Assembly: GCA_947503715.1 (NCBI GenBank)
Contig: CANNER010000002.1
Span: 1-64,000 of the forward strand
DNA from: an uncultured Caulobacterales bacterium
GTDB lineage: Bacteria > Pseudomonadota > Alphaproteobacteria > Caulobacterales > Maricaulaceae
Direction: 5' to 3'
Length of the DNA stretch: 64,000 nt
Shown: piece after piece, positions 12,409-21,299 of the stretch
Position numbering within the stretch: position 1 is the stretch's first letter
Layout: every line of letters begins with the position of its first letter
Position numbers and translations under genes: made by a program
The notes under the pieces: model-generated
Told to the model about the DNA's origin: nothing
What the model saw: the letters and a program-made list of their open reading frames with translations, nothing else
Databases searched by the model: none

Positions 12409-14937
12409 ATGTTCTGGAAGCGCAAGAAAAAATCAACACCATCCGAATCTGAACAACGGCAAGCCGGACAAGAAAATCTAACACCGGCCCCTCCACTCAT
12501 GAAAAAATTCTTTGAGCTCTTTGTGAAAGACGGAGCTTATCACAGATACCAACCGTTTAAAGGCTCTCCCGCTGACATTGGGTATACCGAGCTGAGCCCG
12601 ACCGAACGCGCAGAGTTTCTCCTGTTCTTCGCAGAAAACCCGCCTTTTGCTCAGAAAGGGAACGAGACTTATGGGTATAATCTCCGCGAAACATATGGCC
12701 TTCTTCTCAGACGTAAGGCGGAGTTTACGCCGACTCAGGTTATTCATCTGCTGGCGATCTTAAAAGCTCGAAAATCGGGACGCTTCTATCAATGGCCCAT
12801 CGGACTTATCGTCTCTCAGCTTGAGAAGGCTGTTAAGCGAGAAGGTTTGACAGATTCAGAGCTCCTTAGCCTGAAAGACATGCTAACTTGGCCGGAATGG
12901 GCAACCCGCAGTTATGGTACCAACCTACAAAAAGCTCAGCTAAAACTTGCCGCAATCGTTGGAGAGGACGGGCCTACGCCCGTTTTTGAATTGGGAAATA
13001 CATATCTCGCTGAGCATATTCGGAATTGGACAAATGGCCTTTCGGAAAAACAATTAGAGAATTGGAACCGCCTCTTCAACTCAGCAGCATCTGCAAACGG
13101 ATCAAAGCCGACGAAGAAGCTTCAAACCGCTTTGACGACAGATATCGAACGTCTTGGTAAAGATGAATTTCGGACCGCTTTTCAGGATTGGGCGAGCTGG
13201 GCCGGCAAAACATCCAATGCCTTTCATTACCCAGAAGCAGAGGCGCGCCACTATTATAGTCGTGGTCAATTGCACGGCACGTTGCAAACCATGATAAAAG
13301 GCCTGGTTTGGGGTATGGCCAGATTTCATGATGAGAAGAGCCTTGCCTCAATCGCAGCGCTCGCAGAAAAATGTTTCGAACGCCTTCCCGGAATTGGCCC
13401 CGCCGCACCTGCGCTTGGCAATGCCTGTATTTACACACTGTCCACCTCAAAAGGCCTATCCGGCGTCGCGCATCTTTCACGCCTTAAGCTCCGCGTAAAG
13501 CAGAACAACACCCAAAAACTCATACAAAAGAAAATTGACGAAAACGCAAAACGCTTGGGTCTGAAATCAGCAGAAATCGAAGAAATGGCTGCGCCAGATT
13601 TTGGTTTGACCCAGGGCCTGCGTGATTATCCTTTTAAAGATTATACCTTGCGTCTGGATGCCCGACGCATTGGCGAGGCAAAACTGGCTTGGATTAAGCC
13701 TGACGGTTCAGCGCAAAAATCTGTGCCGAGCTTTATCAAGGAAAGTGAGACGCTGAAAAAACAACTCACCGCAATCCGTGCAACGGCCAAAAATATCAAG
13801 AAGGCGTCGACCGCCCAGCGTGACCGGATCGACCGTCTCTATACCGAGGATATGAGTTGGACCCCCGAAGCGCATCGCAAAGCCTACCTGAATCACGGTC
13901 TCGTCGGACCTTTGGCCCGAACCTTAATTTGGCAATTAGAGATCAACGGCGACGCGCTTCCAGCTCTTTTCAAAAATGAAAAATGGGAAGATGTCACGGG
14001 GAAAACCATTCATGCTGACATTACGTCTTTACGACTTTGGCACCCCGTCATGAGTGACATTGACACAATCATGGCTTGGCGAGACCGTTTTGAAATACTA
14101 CAAATTCAGCAACCGTTAAAGCAAGCCTATCGCGAAGTTTACATTCTCACCGATGCGGAAATTACTACACGTGTTTATTCAAATCGGATGGCGGCACATA
14201 TTCTTAAACAGCATCAGCTCAACGCATTGGCGGCCATACGCGGATGGTCTTATTCACTGATGGGGGCCTATGATGATGGGCGGGACAATGAAATTGCCCA
14301 AAAGCCTTTACCCGCCTATGATTTGACGGCGCAGTTCTGGATTGATGAAATATTAGACGAGGCGGATAGTTTCAACGATTCCGGTATTTGGGATTTTGTC
14401 GCGACGGATCAGGTGCGCTTCGTCAAGGCAGATGATACGCCCGTCGACCTTATAGATATTCCACCGATTATCCTCTCTGAAATTCTGCGGGATGCGGATC
14501 TCTTTGTGGGTGTAGCTAGCGTAGGGAATGATCCGACTTGGGCCGACCGAGGCGGAGCCCCGCGGACGCAACAATATTGGCAAAGCTTTGCTTTTGGCAA
14601 TCTCAATGAAACGGCCAAAACGCGCAAGGCCGTTCTGGAGAAACTATTACCCCGTTTAAAAATCAGAGATATTGCAAAAATCGAAGGTCGGTTCCTTCAA
14701 GTTCAGGGAAAGCGTCATCTCTACAACATCCATATCGGTAGCGGTAATATTCAAATTGCGAGTCGTGGTGATCGTTACCTTTGTATTGTTCCCGGGCGAG
14801 GTAAGAATAAGTCACTCGATAATCTCTACCTGCCCTTTGAAGGTGATCGGGGACTTTCCATTGTCCTTTCCAAGGCCTTCCTTTTGGCCGAAGATGATAA
14901 CATCACTGATACAACAATTCTCAGCCAGTTGAGATAG
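12409..14937 (+). CDS. DUF4132 domain protein (MolR/YehI-like)
   Basis: A large soluble protein of 842 residues, with no signal peptide or membrane segment. The central part shows the DUF4132 pattern: AWIKPDGS, then helical STAQRDRIDRL and HGLVGPLARTLIWQLE. The C-terminal end, KIEGRFLQV through HIGSGNI and YLCIVPG, matches the domain that usually closes these proteins. The N-terminal 400 residues are helical and poorly conserved; no WGR domain is visible. The biochemical function of the family is unknown. The stop codon region overlaps the ribosome site of the next gene, so the two are very likely translated together. The start codon sits directly behind a terminator hairpin. Confidence 0.8.
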   Translation: MFWKRKKKSTPSESEQRQAGQENLTPAPPLMKKFFELFVKDGAYHRYQPFKGSPADIGYTELSPTERAEFLLFFAENPPFAQKGNETYGYNLRETYGLLLRRKAEFTPTQVIHLLAILKARKSGRFYQWPIGLIVSQLEKAVKREGLTDSELLSLKDMLTWPEWATRSYGTNLQKAQLKLAAIVGEDGPTPVFELGNTYLAEHIRNWTNGLSEKQLENWNRLFNSAASANGSKPTKKLQTALTTDIERLGKDEFRTAFQDWASWAGKTSNAFHYPEAEARHYYSRGQLHGTLQTMIKGLVWGMARFHDEKSLASIAALAEKCFERLPGIGPAAPALGNACIYTLSTSKGLSGVAHLSRLKLRVKQNNTQKLIQKKIDENAKRLGLKSAEIEEMAAPDFGLTQGLRDYPFKDYTLRLDARRIGEAKLAWIKPDGSAQKSVPSFIKESETLKKQLTAIRATAKNIKKASTAQRDRIDRLYTEDMSWTPEAHRKAYLNHGLVGPLARTLIWQLEINGDALPALFKNEKWEDVTGKTIHADITSLRLWHPVMSDIDTIMAWRDRFEILQIQQPLKQAYREVYILTDAEITTRVYSNRMAAHILKQHQLNALAAIRGWSYSLMGAYDDGRDNEIAQKPLPAYDLTAQFWIDEILDEADSFNDSGIWDFVATDQVRFVKADDTPVDLIDIPPIILSEILRDADLFVGVASVGNDPTWADRGGAPRTQQYWQSFAFGNLNETAKTRKAVLEKLLPRLKIRDIAKIEGRFLQVQGKRHLYNIHIGSGNIQIASRGDRYLCIVPGRGKNKSLDNLYLPFEGDRGLSIVLSKAFLLAEDDNITDTTILSQLR

Positions 14938-14946
14938 GAGTCTAAG

Positions 14947-15345
14947 ATGGGTTTTCAAAACGTTATAATCCGAGATGAAACCATGGGCGGCGAAACCCTA
15001 AACCAATTTGCACTGGAGTTTTTAACGGCTGACGTCAGTGTTGCAGATATTATCCGCGAACGTGTCCGTTATGAAGTCGACGCTTATAACCGAAAAAAAC
15101 AGGACCGCTTTGCAGGTCTCATTCAACCCACTGGAACGGAAAAAGTTCTGAATAGTTATGCGATGAAGACACGCAGGAAAATTGATTCAGGCCAACAAAT
15201 TGAGACAGCCCTAAAAGCCTTTACTGCGAACGGTTACATTCTTCTTATCAATGATGTTCAAGCGGAAAGTTTGGAACAGAGAATTTCGCTTTTACCGGAT
15301 ATGAGCATTACGTTCTTAAAGCTCACGCCGCTTGTCGGAGGTTAA
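14947..15345 (+). CDS. Small protein with MoaD/ubiquitin-like C-terminus ending in Gly-Gly
   Basis: A 132-residue protein 9 nt after the DUF4132 gene, with AGGAG overlapping the end of that gene. I recall similar small proteins next to other DUF4132 genes, but no function is known to me. The N-terminus reads as a beta hairpin (VIIRDETMGGETLNQFALEF) followed by a helix. The last 36 residues (ILLINDVQAES, then ITFLKLTPLVGG) follow the end of beta-grasp sulfur carriers such as MoaD, whose final strand runs into a free Gly-Gly. The chain stops exactly at Gly-Gly. A conjugated or thiocarboxylated tail is inference; no E1-like gene is present in this window. Confidence 0.7.
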   Translation: MGFQNVIIRDETMGGETLNQFALEFLTADVSVADIIRERVRYEVDAYNRKKQDRFAGLIQPTGTEKVLNSYAMKTRRKIDSGQQIETALKAFTANGYILLINDVQAESLEQRISLLPDMSITFLKLTPLVGG

Positions 15346-15419
15346 GGATACTCCCGCGCCGCCCTCTGACATCATCGTATGAAAGCGGTGATGGATTATC
15401 CATTCACAGCCGCACCACC

Positions 15420-16661
15420 CTATAGACCAACGACAAAGGAACAATTTGTCGTACCCGAGCCGCCGACATTAAAAGTCCCGACGGTCTTTGCGCCGTCGAC
15501 TTGATAGTCTCCGGCGCGGCCTGTTGCTTGCTTGGCAGCATCTAACAACATGCGCACACCTGTGGCGCCGACGGGGTGGCCCATACCGATCAATCCGCCA
15601 GATGGATTGACAGGCAGGTCGCCGTCAAAACCGATACGGCCCGTTTCAATGGCTTTCCACGCCTCACCCGGTGCCGTGAGGCCAAAATGTTCAATGGCCA
15701 TATATTCTGTGATGGAAAAACAATCATGCGTTTCGATCACGTCCAAATCATCCGGCCCGGAAATTCCCGCACGGCGATAAGCGTCCGTAATGGCTTTGCG
15801 CGTCCAAGGGAGCATGTAACCCTGCCCGTCTTCTCGCGCCGCGCTTTCCTGCAGCTTCGTCGTCATCAACATTGGCGCGGTCGTATGGCCCCAGCCGCGA
15901 ATACGCGGCAGTGTCTCAAGTGCGATACCGTGTGTATCCGCATAGGCTTGCGCGCGTGTTTCCGTCGCCAGAAAAACAACCGCCGCCCCGTCAGAAACTT
16001 GACCGCAATCCTGGCGACGCATCCAACCTTCGATGACGGGATTATACTCATCATTGGCCGTGAAACTCTCGGCTTCAAATGTCCATGTCCGTCCCTGCGC
16101 ATTGGGATTACGCCGCGCATTGGCAAAATTAATTTTCGAAATTTCGGCTAGATGATCATATTTCAAACCATAGCGTTGATCATACTCTTCCGCGAGATCG
16201 GAGAACATGGCCGGCCAGATATAGGACGCATCTTGCGCTTCTTCCCCGACCCAGATCGCCGCGCCTAAATTATTCGCCGCAATTTTTCCCGGCACATTGC
16301 GCATTAATTCTATACCCGCAACACAGGCCAAATCGTAACGCCCGCTTTCCAAATCCGTCATCGCGCCGAGGATAGCCAGCGAACCGGACGCGCAGGCCCC
16401 TTCGTGGCGGGAGGACGGCATGCCGGAAAAGTCCGGATGAACATGACCGAAAAACCCGCCCAGCATGCCTTGACCCGTGAAAAGCTCCGCCACAAAATTA
16501 CCGACATGGCCGACTTGGACATCTTTCGCGTCCAGTTTGCTTGTCTCCAACCCTTTCAAAACCGCCTCGGAAAACATGTCGAATAATGTCTTCTCCTGCC
16601 GCGCCCAATTGACCGAAAAATCAGTCTGATGGCCGCCGAGAATATAGATATCCCCTGCCAT
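15420..16661 (-). CDS. Thiolase / acetyl-CoA acetyltransferase family protein
   Basis: The 413-residue product is a SCP2/acetyl-CoA acetyltransferase-like thiolase. HEGACASGS near residue 86 carries the acyl-accepting Cys90; NPSGGLIGMGHPVGATG carries the conserved His; the C-terminal SGTTNCSF has the second Cys. It would make or cleave a 3-ketoacyl-CoA; this branch often acts on sterol or branched chains. Its ATG overlaps the stop of the upstream carotenoid oxygenase gene by one base (TAATG), so the two form one translationally coupled unit. Confidence 0.87.
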   Translation of the reverse strand: MAGDIYILGGHQTDFSVNWARQEKTLFDMFSEAVLKGLETSKLDAKDVQVGHVGNFVAELFTGQGMLGGFFGHVHPDFSGMPSSRHEGACASGSLAILGAMTDLESGRYDLACVAGIELMRNVPGKIAANNLGAAIWVGEEAQDASYIWPAMFSDLAEEYDQRYGLKYDHLAEISKINFANARRNPNAQGRTWTFEAESFTANDEYNPVIEGWMRRQDCGQVSDGAAVVFLATETRAQAYADTHGIALETLPRIRGWGHTTAPMLMTTKLQESAAREDGQGYMLPWTRKAITDAYRRAGISGPDDLDVIETHDCFSITEYMAIEHFGLTAPGEAWKAIETGRIGFDGDLPVNPSGGLIGMGHPVGATGVRMLLDAAKQATGRAGDYQVDGAKTVGTFNVGGSGTTNCSFVVGL

Positions 16662-18127
16662 TATGCGGTCGCCTTTAATTCACTCGCATCCGCCCAAACG
16701 GCATGTGTGCCGCTGCAAATGCGGTGTGGCAGAATGATCTGGCAAAGGGGTCCGGCCTCTAAATCCTTAGCGTCCAAAATCACGCATTCGGATCTATTTA
16801 AGGTCATGTCTGTGATGAAGCTGATGATATAACCATCATCCTCTGACGTGGCACCCTGACGCGGGATGAAGGGTGCTTCTGAGCCAAAGCGGTTGGGACC
16901 GAAATCATAGTGCTGTGTTTCACCGGTCTCCAAATCGTGTTTAAGCAATCCCGTAAAGAGGAACCAGCCATCCTCGCCCAGCACACTGTAAATATAGCGA
17001 TGTTTTTCACCGGCCACTTTTGGATTGATAGTTCCAAATTCAACGATCTCATCATCGAAGAGACGCTCTTCAATCGTCTCGCCCGTTTTCAGGTTGAAAC
17101 GCCAGCGGTGGAGGTGGGTTTGCAAGGAATGCAAATCGACATTCGAGCCCATAACCTTATATTTATCCGGCATATGTTCCAATGCATCGGGACGTGGGTT
17201 ATCTTGGAAATATCCGTCCATGATGACTTCGTCGCCCTCTTCATAGGCATTCATGAAATGTAGGACATAGGTTGAGTCTGCTTCGAACCACTGTACCTCT
17301 TCGGACGACCCGTAACGGGGCACTACGGCAAAGCGGGATTTCATTGTGCCGTCATAAACGGGGATGTAGAAATTCTGTTCGATCATGGCTTCCGGCCAGA
17401 ATTGCGGGAAGTCATTCAGGATCGAATAGTTTTTCGAAAACGCCATATCATGCGGCAGGCGCGGACCGGGTAGGTCCACGGGAATATAGTGTTTTAATTT
17501 ATTATCCGCCCCCACAACGCCGTAATGCATGAAGGGCGCATGGGTTGAATAATTAAAAAATAACAGCTCGCCCGTATGCGGGTCCAGCTTTGGATGGGCG
17601 GAAATCCCGTCAATCGGCGTCCAGCCTTCTATGCCCAAAGTTTCGAGCGTTTCAGGGTCCAAGCGATAGCCCTCGCCGCATTGCCAGAATGTCGAGAGAA
17701 TTTGACCGGCATGTACAATGACATCGGTCGACGAACTATCCTTGATATAGGGATGGGCACACCGACCGGGTCGCTCAGACTTATCCGGCCGGCCCATACA
17801 GCCAATCCAGAGAGATCGATTGGCTTCTTGTTCCGCTTCAAACCCGCGTGTCCGGATGAACCGGTTTTTATATTCAGCCTGACCATTGGACAGACGCATC
17901 ATGTGCAACATACCGTCGCCATCAAAGGGATGATATCGGCCAATCGCATCGTGAACCGGGTTTTCAGTATTCCGAATATAAATGCCGTCAATGTCGTCAG
18001 GAATCGTCCCGATGACTTCCATCGCATTATCATCATATTCCTCAAAATTCGGCGTCCACGCACCGTTTAGATAAGGATGGTCCGACGGAGAAAGCGTCGC
18101 CTTAACAGTGTTTACAAGCTTACCCAT
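16661..18127 (-). CDS. Carotenoid oxygenase family protein
   Basis: This family (RPE65/lignostilbene dioxygenase type) cleaves a C=C bond with non-haem iron held by four His. Candidates are visible in order: ISAHPKLD, LPHDMAFS, YVLHFMNA and CSGTHAVWA. The N-terminal LNGAWTPN...GIYIRN pattern is also typical. I place the start at ATG 18127; a TTG at 18139 would add four residues. The length of 488 residues is normal. It is coupled to the thiolase gene, which suggests that an apocarotenoid or stilbene-like product enters CoA metabolism; the true substrate cannot be told. Confidence 0.87.
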   Translation of the reverse strand: MGKLVNTVKATLSPSDHPYLNGAWTPNFEEYDDNAMEVIGTIPDDIDGIYIRNTENPVHDAIGRYHPFDGDGMLHMMRLSNGQAEYKNRFIRTRGFEAEQEANRSLWIGCMGRPDKSERPGRCAHPYIKDSSSTDVIVHAGQILSTFWQCGEGYRLDPETLETLGIEGWTPIDGISAHPKLDPHTGELLFFNYSTHAPFMHYGVVGADNKLKHYIPVDLPGPRLPHDMAFSKNYSILNDFPQFWPEAMIEQNFYIPVYDGTMKSRFAVVPRYGSSEEVQWFEADSTYVLHFMNAYEEGDEVIMDGYFQDNPRPDALEHMPDKYKVMGSNVDLHSLQTHLHRWRFNLKTGETIEERLFDDEIVEFGTINPKVAGEKHRYIYSVLGEDGWFLFTGLLKHDLETGETQHYDFGPNRFGSEAPFIPRQGATSEDDGYIISFITDMTLNRSECVILDAKDLEAGPLCQIILPHRICSGTHAVWADASELKATA

Positions 18128-18195
18128 TTGACGTTCCAATAGGTTGAGAAGTTTAATTATACAGGGTTTACAGTCGCATCATAGAAATGCAAAGC

Positions 18196-19473
18196 CTAGC
18201 GGTCATCCCTTGTCTCTTCCAAGGCCATCGCCTGAAAGCGGTCATGTATCTCCGGATCATCTCCGCCGAAAAATTGTAGCATGATGATGCCGATGGCGTC
18301 GTTTTCAGGGTCGATCCAGAAATTTGTGCGGGCGGCACCGCCCCAACCAAATTGGCCGGGATAGCGTCCACGTTCCGCTTCCTGTTCCGGCGTTGTCGTC
18401 ATTTGTACAGACCCGCCATAGCCGAAGCCCGCGCCCGTTTCGCCGCCCAACCACGGCAGGAGGTAGGGCGTGTCAGAGCCAACATGGTCCTGCATCATGA
18501 GACGCACGGTTTCGGGCTCCAGAATGCGCGTGCCTTCATACTCGCCCTCATTCAGCAACATCCGTGCGAATTTCAGCCAATCATCCGTGGTCGAAACGAG
18601 GCCTCCGCCACCGGATTCATATTTATGGCCCGTCGTATAGTCAGATGTTTGGCCATCATCGGCGAGGATATAACTGCCATCTTCCTGCAAGAGATAATTA
18701 GACACAAAGCGCGGCTTTTGGTCAGGTCGGACTTGGAAAGATGTTTCCGTCATACCCAGTGGACCGAGGAAACGCTCTTGCAACGCCTCACCCAATGTCT
18801 GCTCTGTGACGATTTCCGCGATGACTCCGAGGACGTCGATGGAGAAGGAATAAAACCATTGTTCCCCCGGTTGCCCGAGGAGGGGTAAGGCCCCGAGCTT
18901 ATCCATCTGGTCTGCGACGGTTTCCTTGGAGTTAAATAATCCGGCCTTTTGATAGGCTTGTTCAATCGGACCGACGCCGAAAATACCATACGCCAATCCT
19001 GCGCGGTGGAGGAGGAGGTCTTCAATCGTCATGGGTCGCGCTTGATCCGCATATTGCGGGACACCATTCGCGTCGAGGCTCGCGACTTTCATATTGGCGA
19101 GTTGCGGAACATATTTCGAGGCAGGGTCAGAGAGCTTCAGCTTTCCCTCTTCGACTAAGTCCATGATGAGGGCCGAGGTCATCGGTTTGGTCATGGAATA
19201 GACGCGGTAGACCGTATCTTCCGCAACGGGCACATTACGTTCCCGATCACCGAGACCATACATCCCACGATAGACGGTCTGCCCTTCATCAAAGACGAGC
19301 GCCTGCACGCCAATGACTTCACCGCTTTCCACGGCTTCGGACAGCATGGCGTCCATGGCGGCCGTATCGAAGCTCGGGGTGGGCGGCGGGGCCTCCGCCG
19401 TGGAAGGGGGTGAACACGCTGCTAAGCCTCCCATGATAACGGACGAAAGAAGGAGTGTTTGAATATGTTGCAT
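18196..19473 (-). CDS. Serine hydrolase, class C beta-lactamase-like lipoprotein
   Basis: The 425-residue product has a lipoprotein signal ending LAAC with Cys20. It then has the class C/EstB fold: YSMTKP with the SxxK catalytic pair Ser93/Lys96, WFYSFSIDVLG in the position of the second Tyr-containing motif, and GGGGLVSTTDDWLKFA near 290. Relatives are esterases, D-peptidases or lactamases; antibiotic hydrolysis is not implied. It is divergent from the membrane hydrolase gene at 19536. Confidence 0.85.
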   Translation of the reverse strand: MQHIQTLLLSSVIMGGLAACSPPSTAEAPPPTPSFDTAAMDAMLSEAVESGEVIGVQALVFDEGQTVYRGMYGLGDRERNVPVAEDTVYRVYSMTKPMTSALIMDLVEEGKLKLSDPASKYVPQLANMKVASLDANGVPQYADQARPMTIEDLLLHRAGLAYGIFGVGPIEQAYQKAGLFNSKETVADQMDKLGALPLLGQPGEQWFYSFSIDVLGVIAEIVTEQTLGEALQERFLGPLGMTETSFQVRPDQKPRFVSNYLLQEDGSYILADDGQTSDYTTGHKYESGGGGLVSTTDDWLKFARMLLNEGEYEGTRILEPETVRLMMQDHVGSDTPYLLPWLGGETGAGFGYGGSVQMTTTPEQEAERGRYPGQFGWGGAARTNFWIDPENDAIGIIMLQFFGGDDPEIHDRFQAMALEETRDDR

Positions 19474-19535
19474 GGCCCCTTGTGCGGCGAAGTCACAGCT
19501 TTGACAAGGCGGAACCCGCGCGGCATCACGTCGGC

Positions 19536-20324
19536 ATGATCTGGATACAACGGTTTCTTCTCATCGCACTTGCGCTCTATCTGCTTCTCGTGCTGCTCGC
19601 CTATATTTTCCAGCGCAGCCTGCTCTATTTTCCACCGGATTTTTATAATCCACCTCACGATTGGATGGTCGAGATTGAGGCGGCGGATGGCAGCATGGCA
19701 TGGTGGGCTGCGCCTGCACGCGAGACAGCGCCCGTCATCCTCGTCTTTCACGGCAATGCGTCGGCGATTGACAGCAATATGTTGATCTTCCGTGATCTTC
19801 ACGCGCAGGGCTATGGCGTGATGTCGATTGGTTATCCGGGCTATCCCGGCAATGCAGGCAAACCGACGCAGAGCGCCCTCACCTCTGCCGCCATATCACA
19901 GCGTGATTGGGTCCTCGCGCAGGGCGTTTCAGCGGACCGCATCGTGCTCTATGGCACGTCACTGGGCAGCGGCGTTGCGGCACAAGTCGCAGCCGATCAA
20001 CAGCCCGGCCTCATCATTCTCGATGCGCCGTTTCAGTCGACCCTCGCAATTGCCAAACAAACGATGCGCTTTCTTCCCGTGGGGATTTTGATGAAAGATA
20101 GGTATCGGTCTGATCGCGCACTGACAGAGTTAGACATGCCGCTGATTTGGATTCACGGGCGCAAGGACCGCGTCATTCCGCTCGCCTCGGGGCAGGCGCT
20201 CTATGACGGCTATGGCGGGCCAAAATCCGCGCATATTCTGGAAAACGGGGAACACCATAATGGCTGGTTAATGGGCGGGCGTGAAATTGTTCTAACGACG
20301 CTTGCAAAGCTAGAGGCGGATTAA
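19536..20324 (+). CDS. Membrane-anchored alpha/beta hydrolase (Bem46/ABHD13-like)
   Basis: A 263-residue protein with one N-terminal membrane segment (residues 5-25), then an alpha/beta hydrolase. VILVFHGNAS forms the oxyanion region, YGTSLGSGVA the nucleophile elbow, GRKDRVIP holds the acid and GEHHNGW the His. Length and order fit the Bem46/ABHD13 group, whose substrates are poorly known. I chose ATG 19536 because an upstream start at 19455 would run into the divergent lactamase-like gene and precede the membrane segment with an unlikely leader. Confidence 0.8.
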   Translation: MIWIQRFLLIALALYLLLVLLAYIFQRSLLYFPPDFYNPPHDWMVEIEAADGSMAWWAAPARETAPVILVFHGNASAIDSNMLIFRDLHAQGYGVMSIGYPGYPGNAGKPTQSALTSAAISQRDWVLAQGVSADRIVLYGTSLGSGVAAQVAADQQPGLIILDAPFQSTLAIAKQTMRFLPVGILMKDRYRSDRALTELDMPLIWIHGRKDRVIPLASGQALYDGYGGPKSAHILENGEHHNGWLMGGREIVLTTLAKLEAD

Positions 20325-20360
20325 CCTGTTCTTTGTACCTTTCCTGCGATAGGCAGACTT

Positions 20361-21299
20361 ATGAAAACATCACCACTTTCGCTCCAAAATGTGTCAAAAT
20401 CCTTTGGAGGAAAACCCGCCGTTGAAGACGTGTCTTTCACAGTCGAACCGGGGCAAATCATCGGCTTTCTCGGCCCGAACGGCGCGGGGAAAACAACGAC
20501 GCTGCGCATGGCGCTGGGCCTCATCAAACCCGATAGCGGCACCGTTAAACTGTTCGGCGAGGAGCCGGGCGAAGCCGCCTTTGGCCGGATTGGTTTCCTG
20601 CCGGAAGAACGCGGCCTCTACAAGAAACAAACGGCACGGGATTCGATTTCCCATATGGCGCGCTTGAACGGGATGAAGAAGGCCGAGAGTTACCAACTCG
20701 CAGATGAGATGCTGGATCGCTACGGTCTCTCGGAAGCCAAGCGGAAGAAGAATAAGGACATGTCCAAGGGCATGGCGCAGAAGGTCCAACTCCTCGCTGC
20801 GATTGCCCATGACCCTGAATTTCATATTCTGGACGAGCCATTCTCCGGCCTCGACCCCGTCAATCAGCAAGTCCTCGAGGGGATTGTGCGCGAAATCGCC
20901 TCGCGCGACCGGACGATCATTTTCTCGACCCATGTCATGGAACATGCGGAACGGCTCTGTGACCGCATCATCCTGATGGCGGCGGGACGAAAAGTCTTTG
21001 ACGGCACGACGGAAGAAGCCCTCGCCCAAGCCCCGCGCCGTGTGGTTTTGGCTTCAAAGGATGAGACCCTGCCCGAATTCGTCGCGCCCTTCTCTGAGTC
21101 GGTGGAGACCAAACCCGATGGCAGTCTCGTCCTGACGTTAAAACCCAAAGCACAGGCGCATGATATTCTGGAGAAATCCGTCAATGACGGCCTCCGCTTG
21201 ACGCGATATGAGCCCGCCCGCGCCACCCTGCATGAGGCCTTTGTCGCCTTGGTTGGGCGTGATGTTGTGGAGACCATGGAATTGGAGGGCGAGCTATGA
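20361..21299 (+). CDS. ABC transporter ATP-binding protein (NatA-like)
   Basis: The 312-residue ATPase has Walker A GPNGAGKTTT near residue 38, a signature motif in the form SKGMAQK, and Walker B FHILDEPFSGLDP. A C-terminal extension of about 90 residues is typical of ABC-2 exporters such as NatA. It works with the permease encoded next, with which it overlaps by 4 bp (ATGA). NatAB relatives export sodium or other compounds; the substrate is not evident. Confidence 0.92.
   Translation: MKTSPLSLQNVSKSFGGKPAVEDVSFTVEPGQIIGFLGPNGAGKTTTLRMALGLIKPDSGTVKLFGEEPGEAAFGRIGFLPEERGLYKKQTARDSISHMARLNGMKKAESYQLADEMLDRYGLSEAKRKKNKDMSKGMAQKVQLLAAIAHDPEFHILDEPFSGLDPVNQQVLEGIVREIASRDRTIIFSTHVMEHAERLCDRIILMAAGRKVFDGTTEEALAQAPRRVVLASKDETLPEFVAPFSESVETKPDGSLVLTLKPKAQAHDILEKSVNDGLRLTRYEPARATLHEAFVALVGRDVVETMELEGEL

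Noticed and set aside
18196-19473. Antibiotic-resistance beta-lactamase
   Set aside because: The class C-like fold is shared by esterases and peptidases; the second motif is not the canonical YxN, so resistance cannot be claimed.
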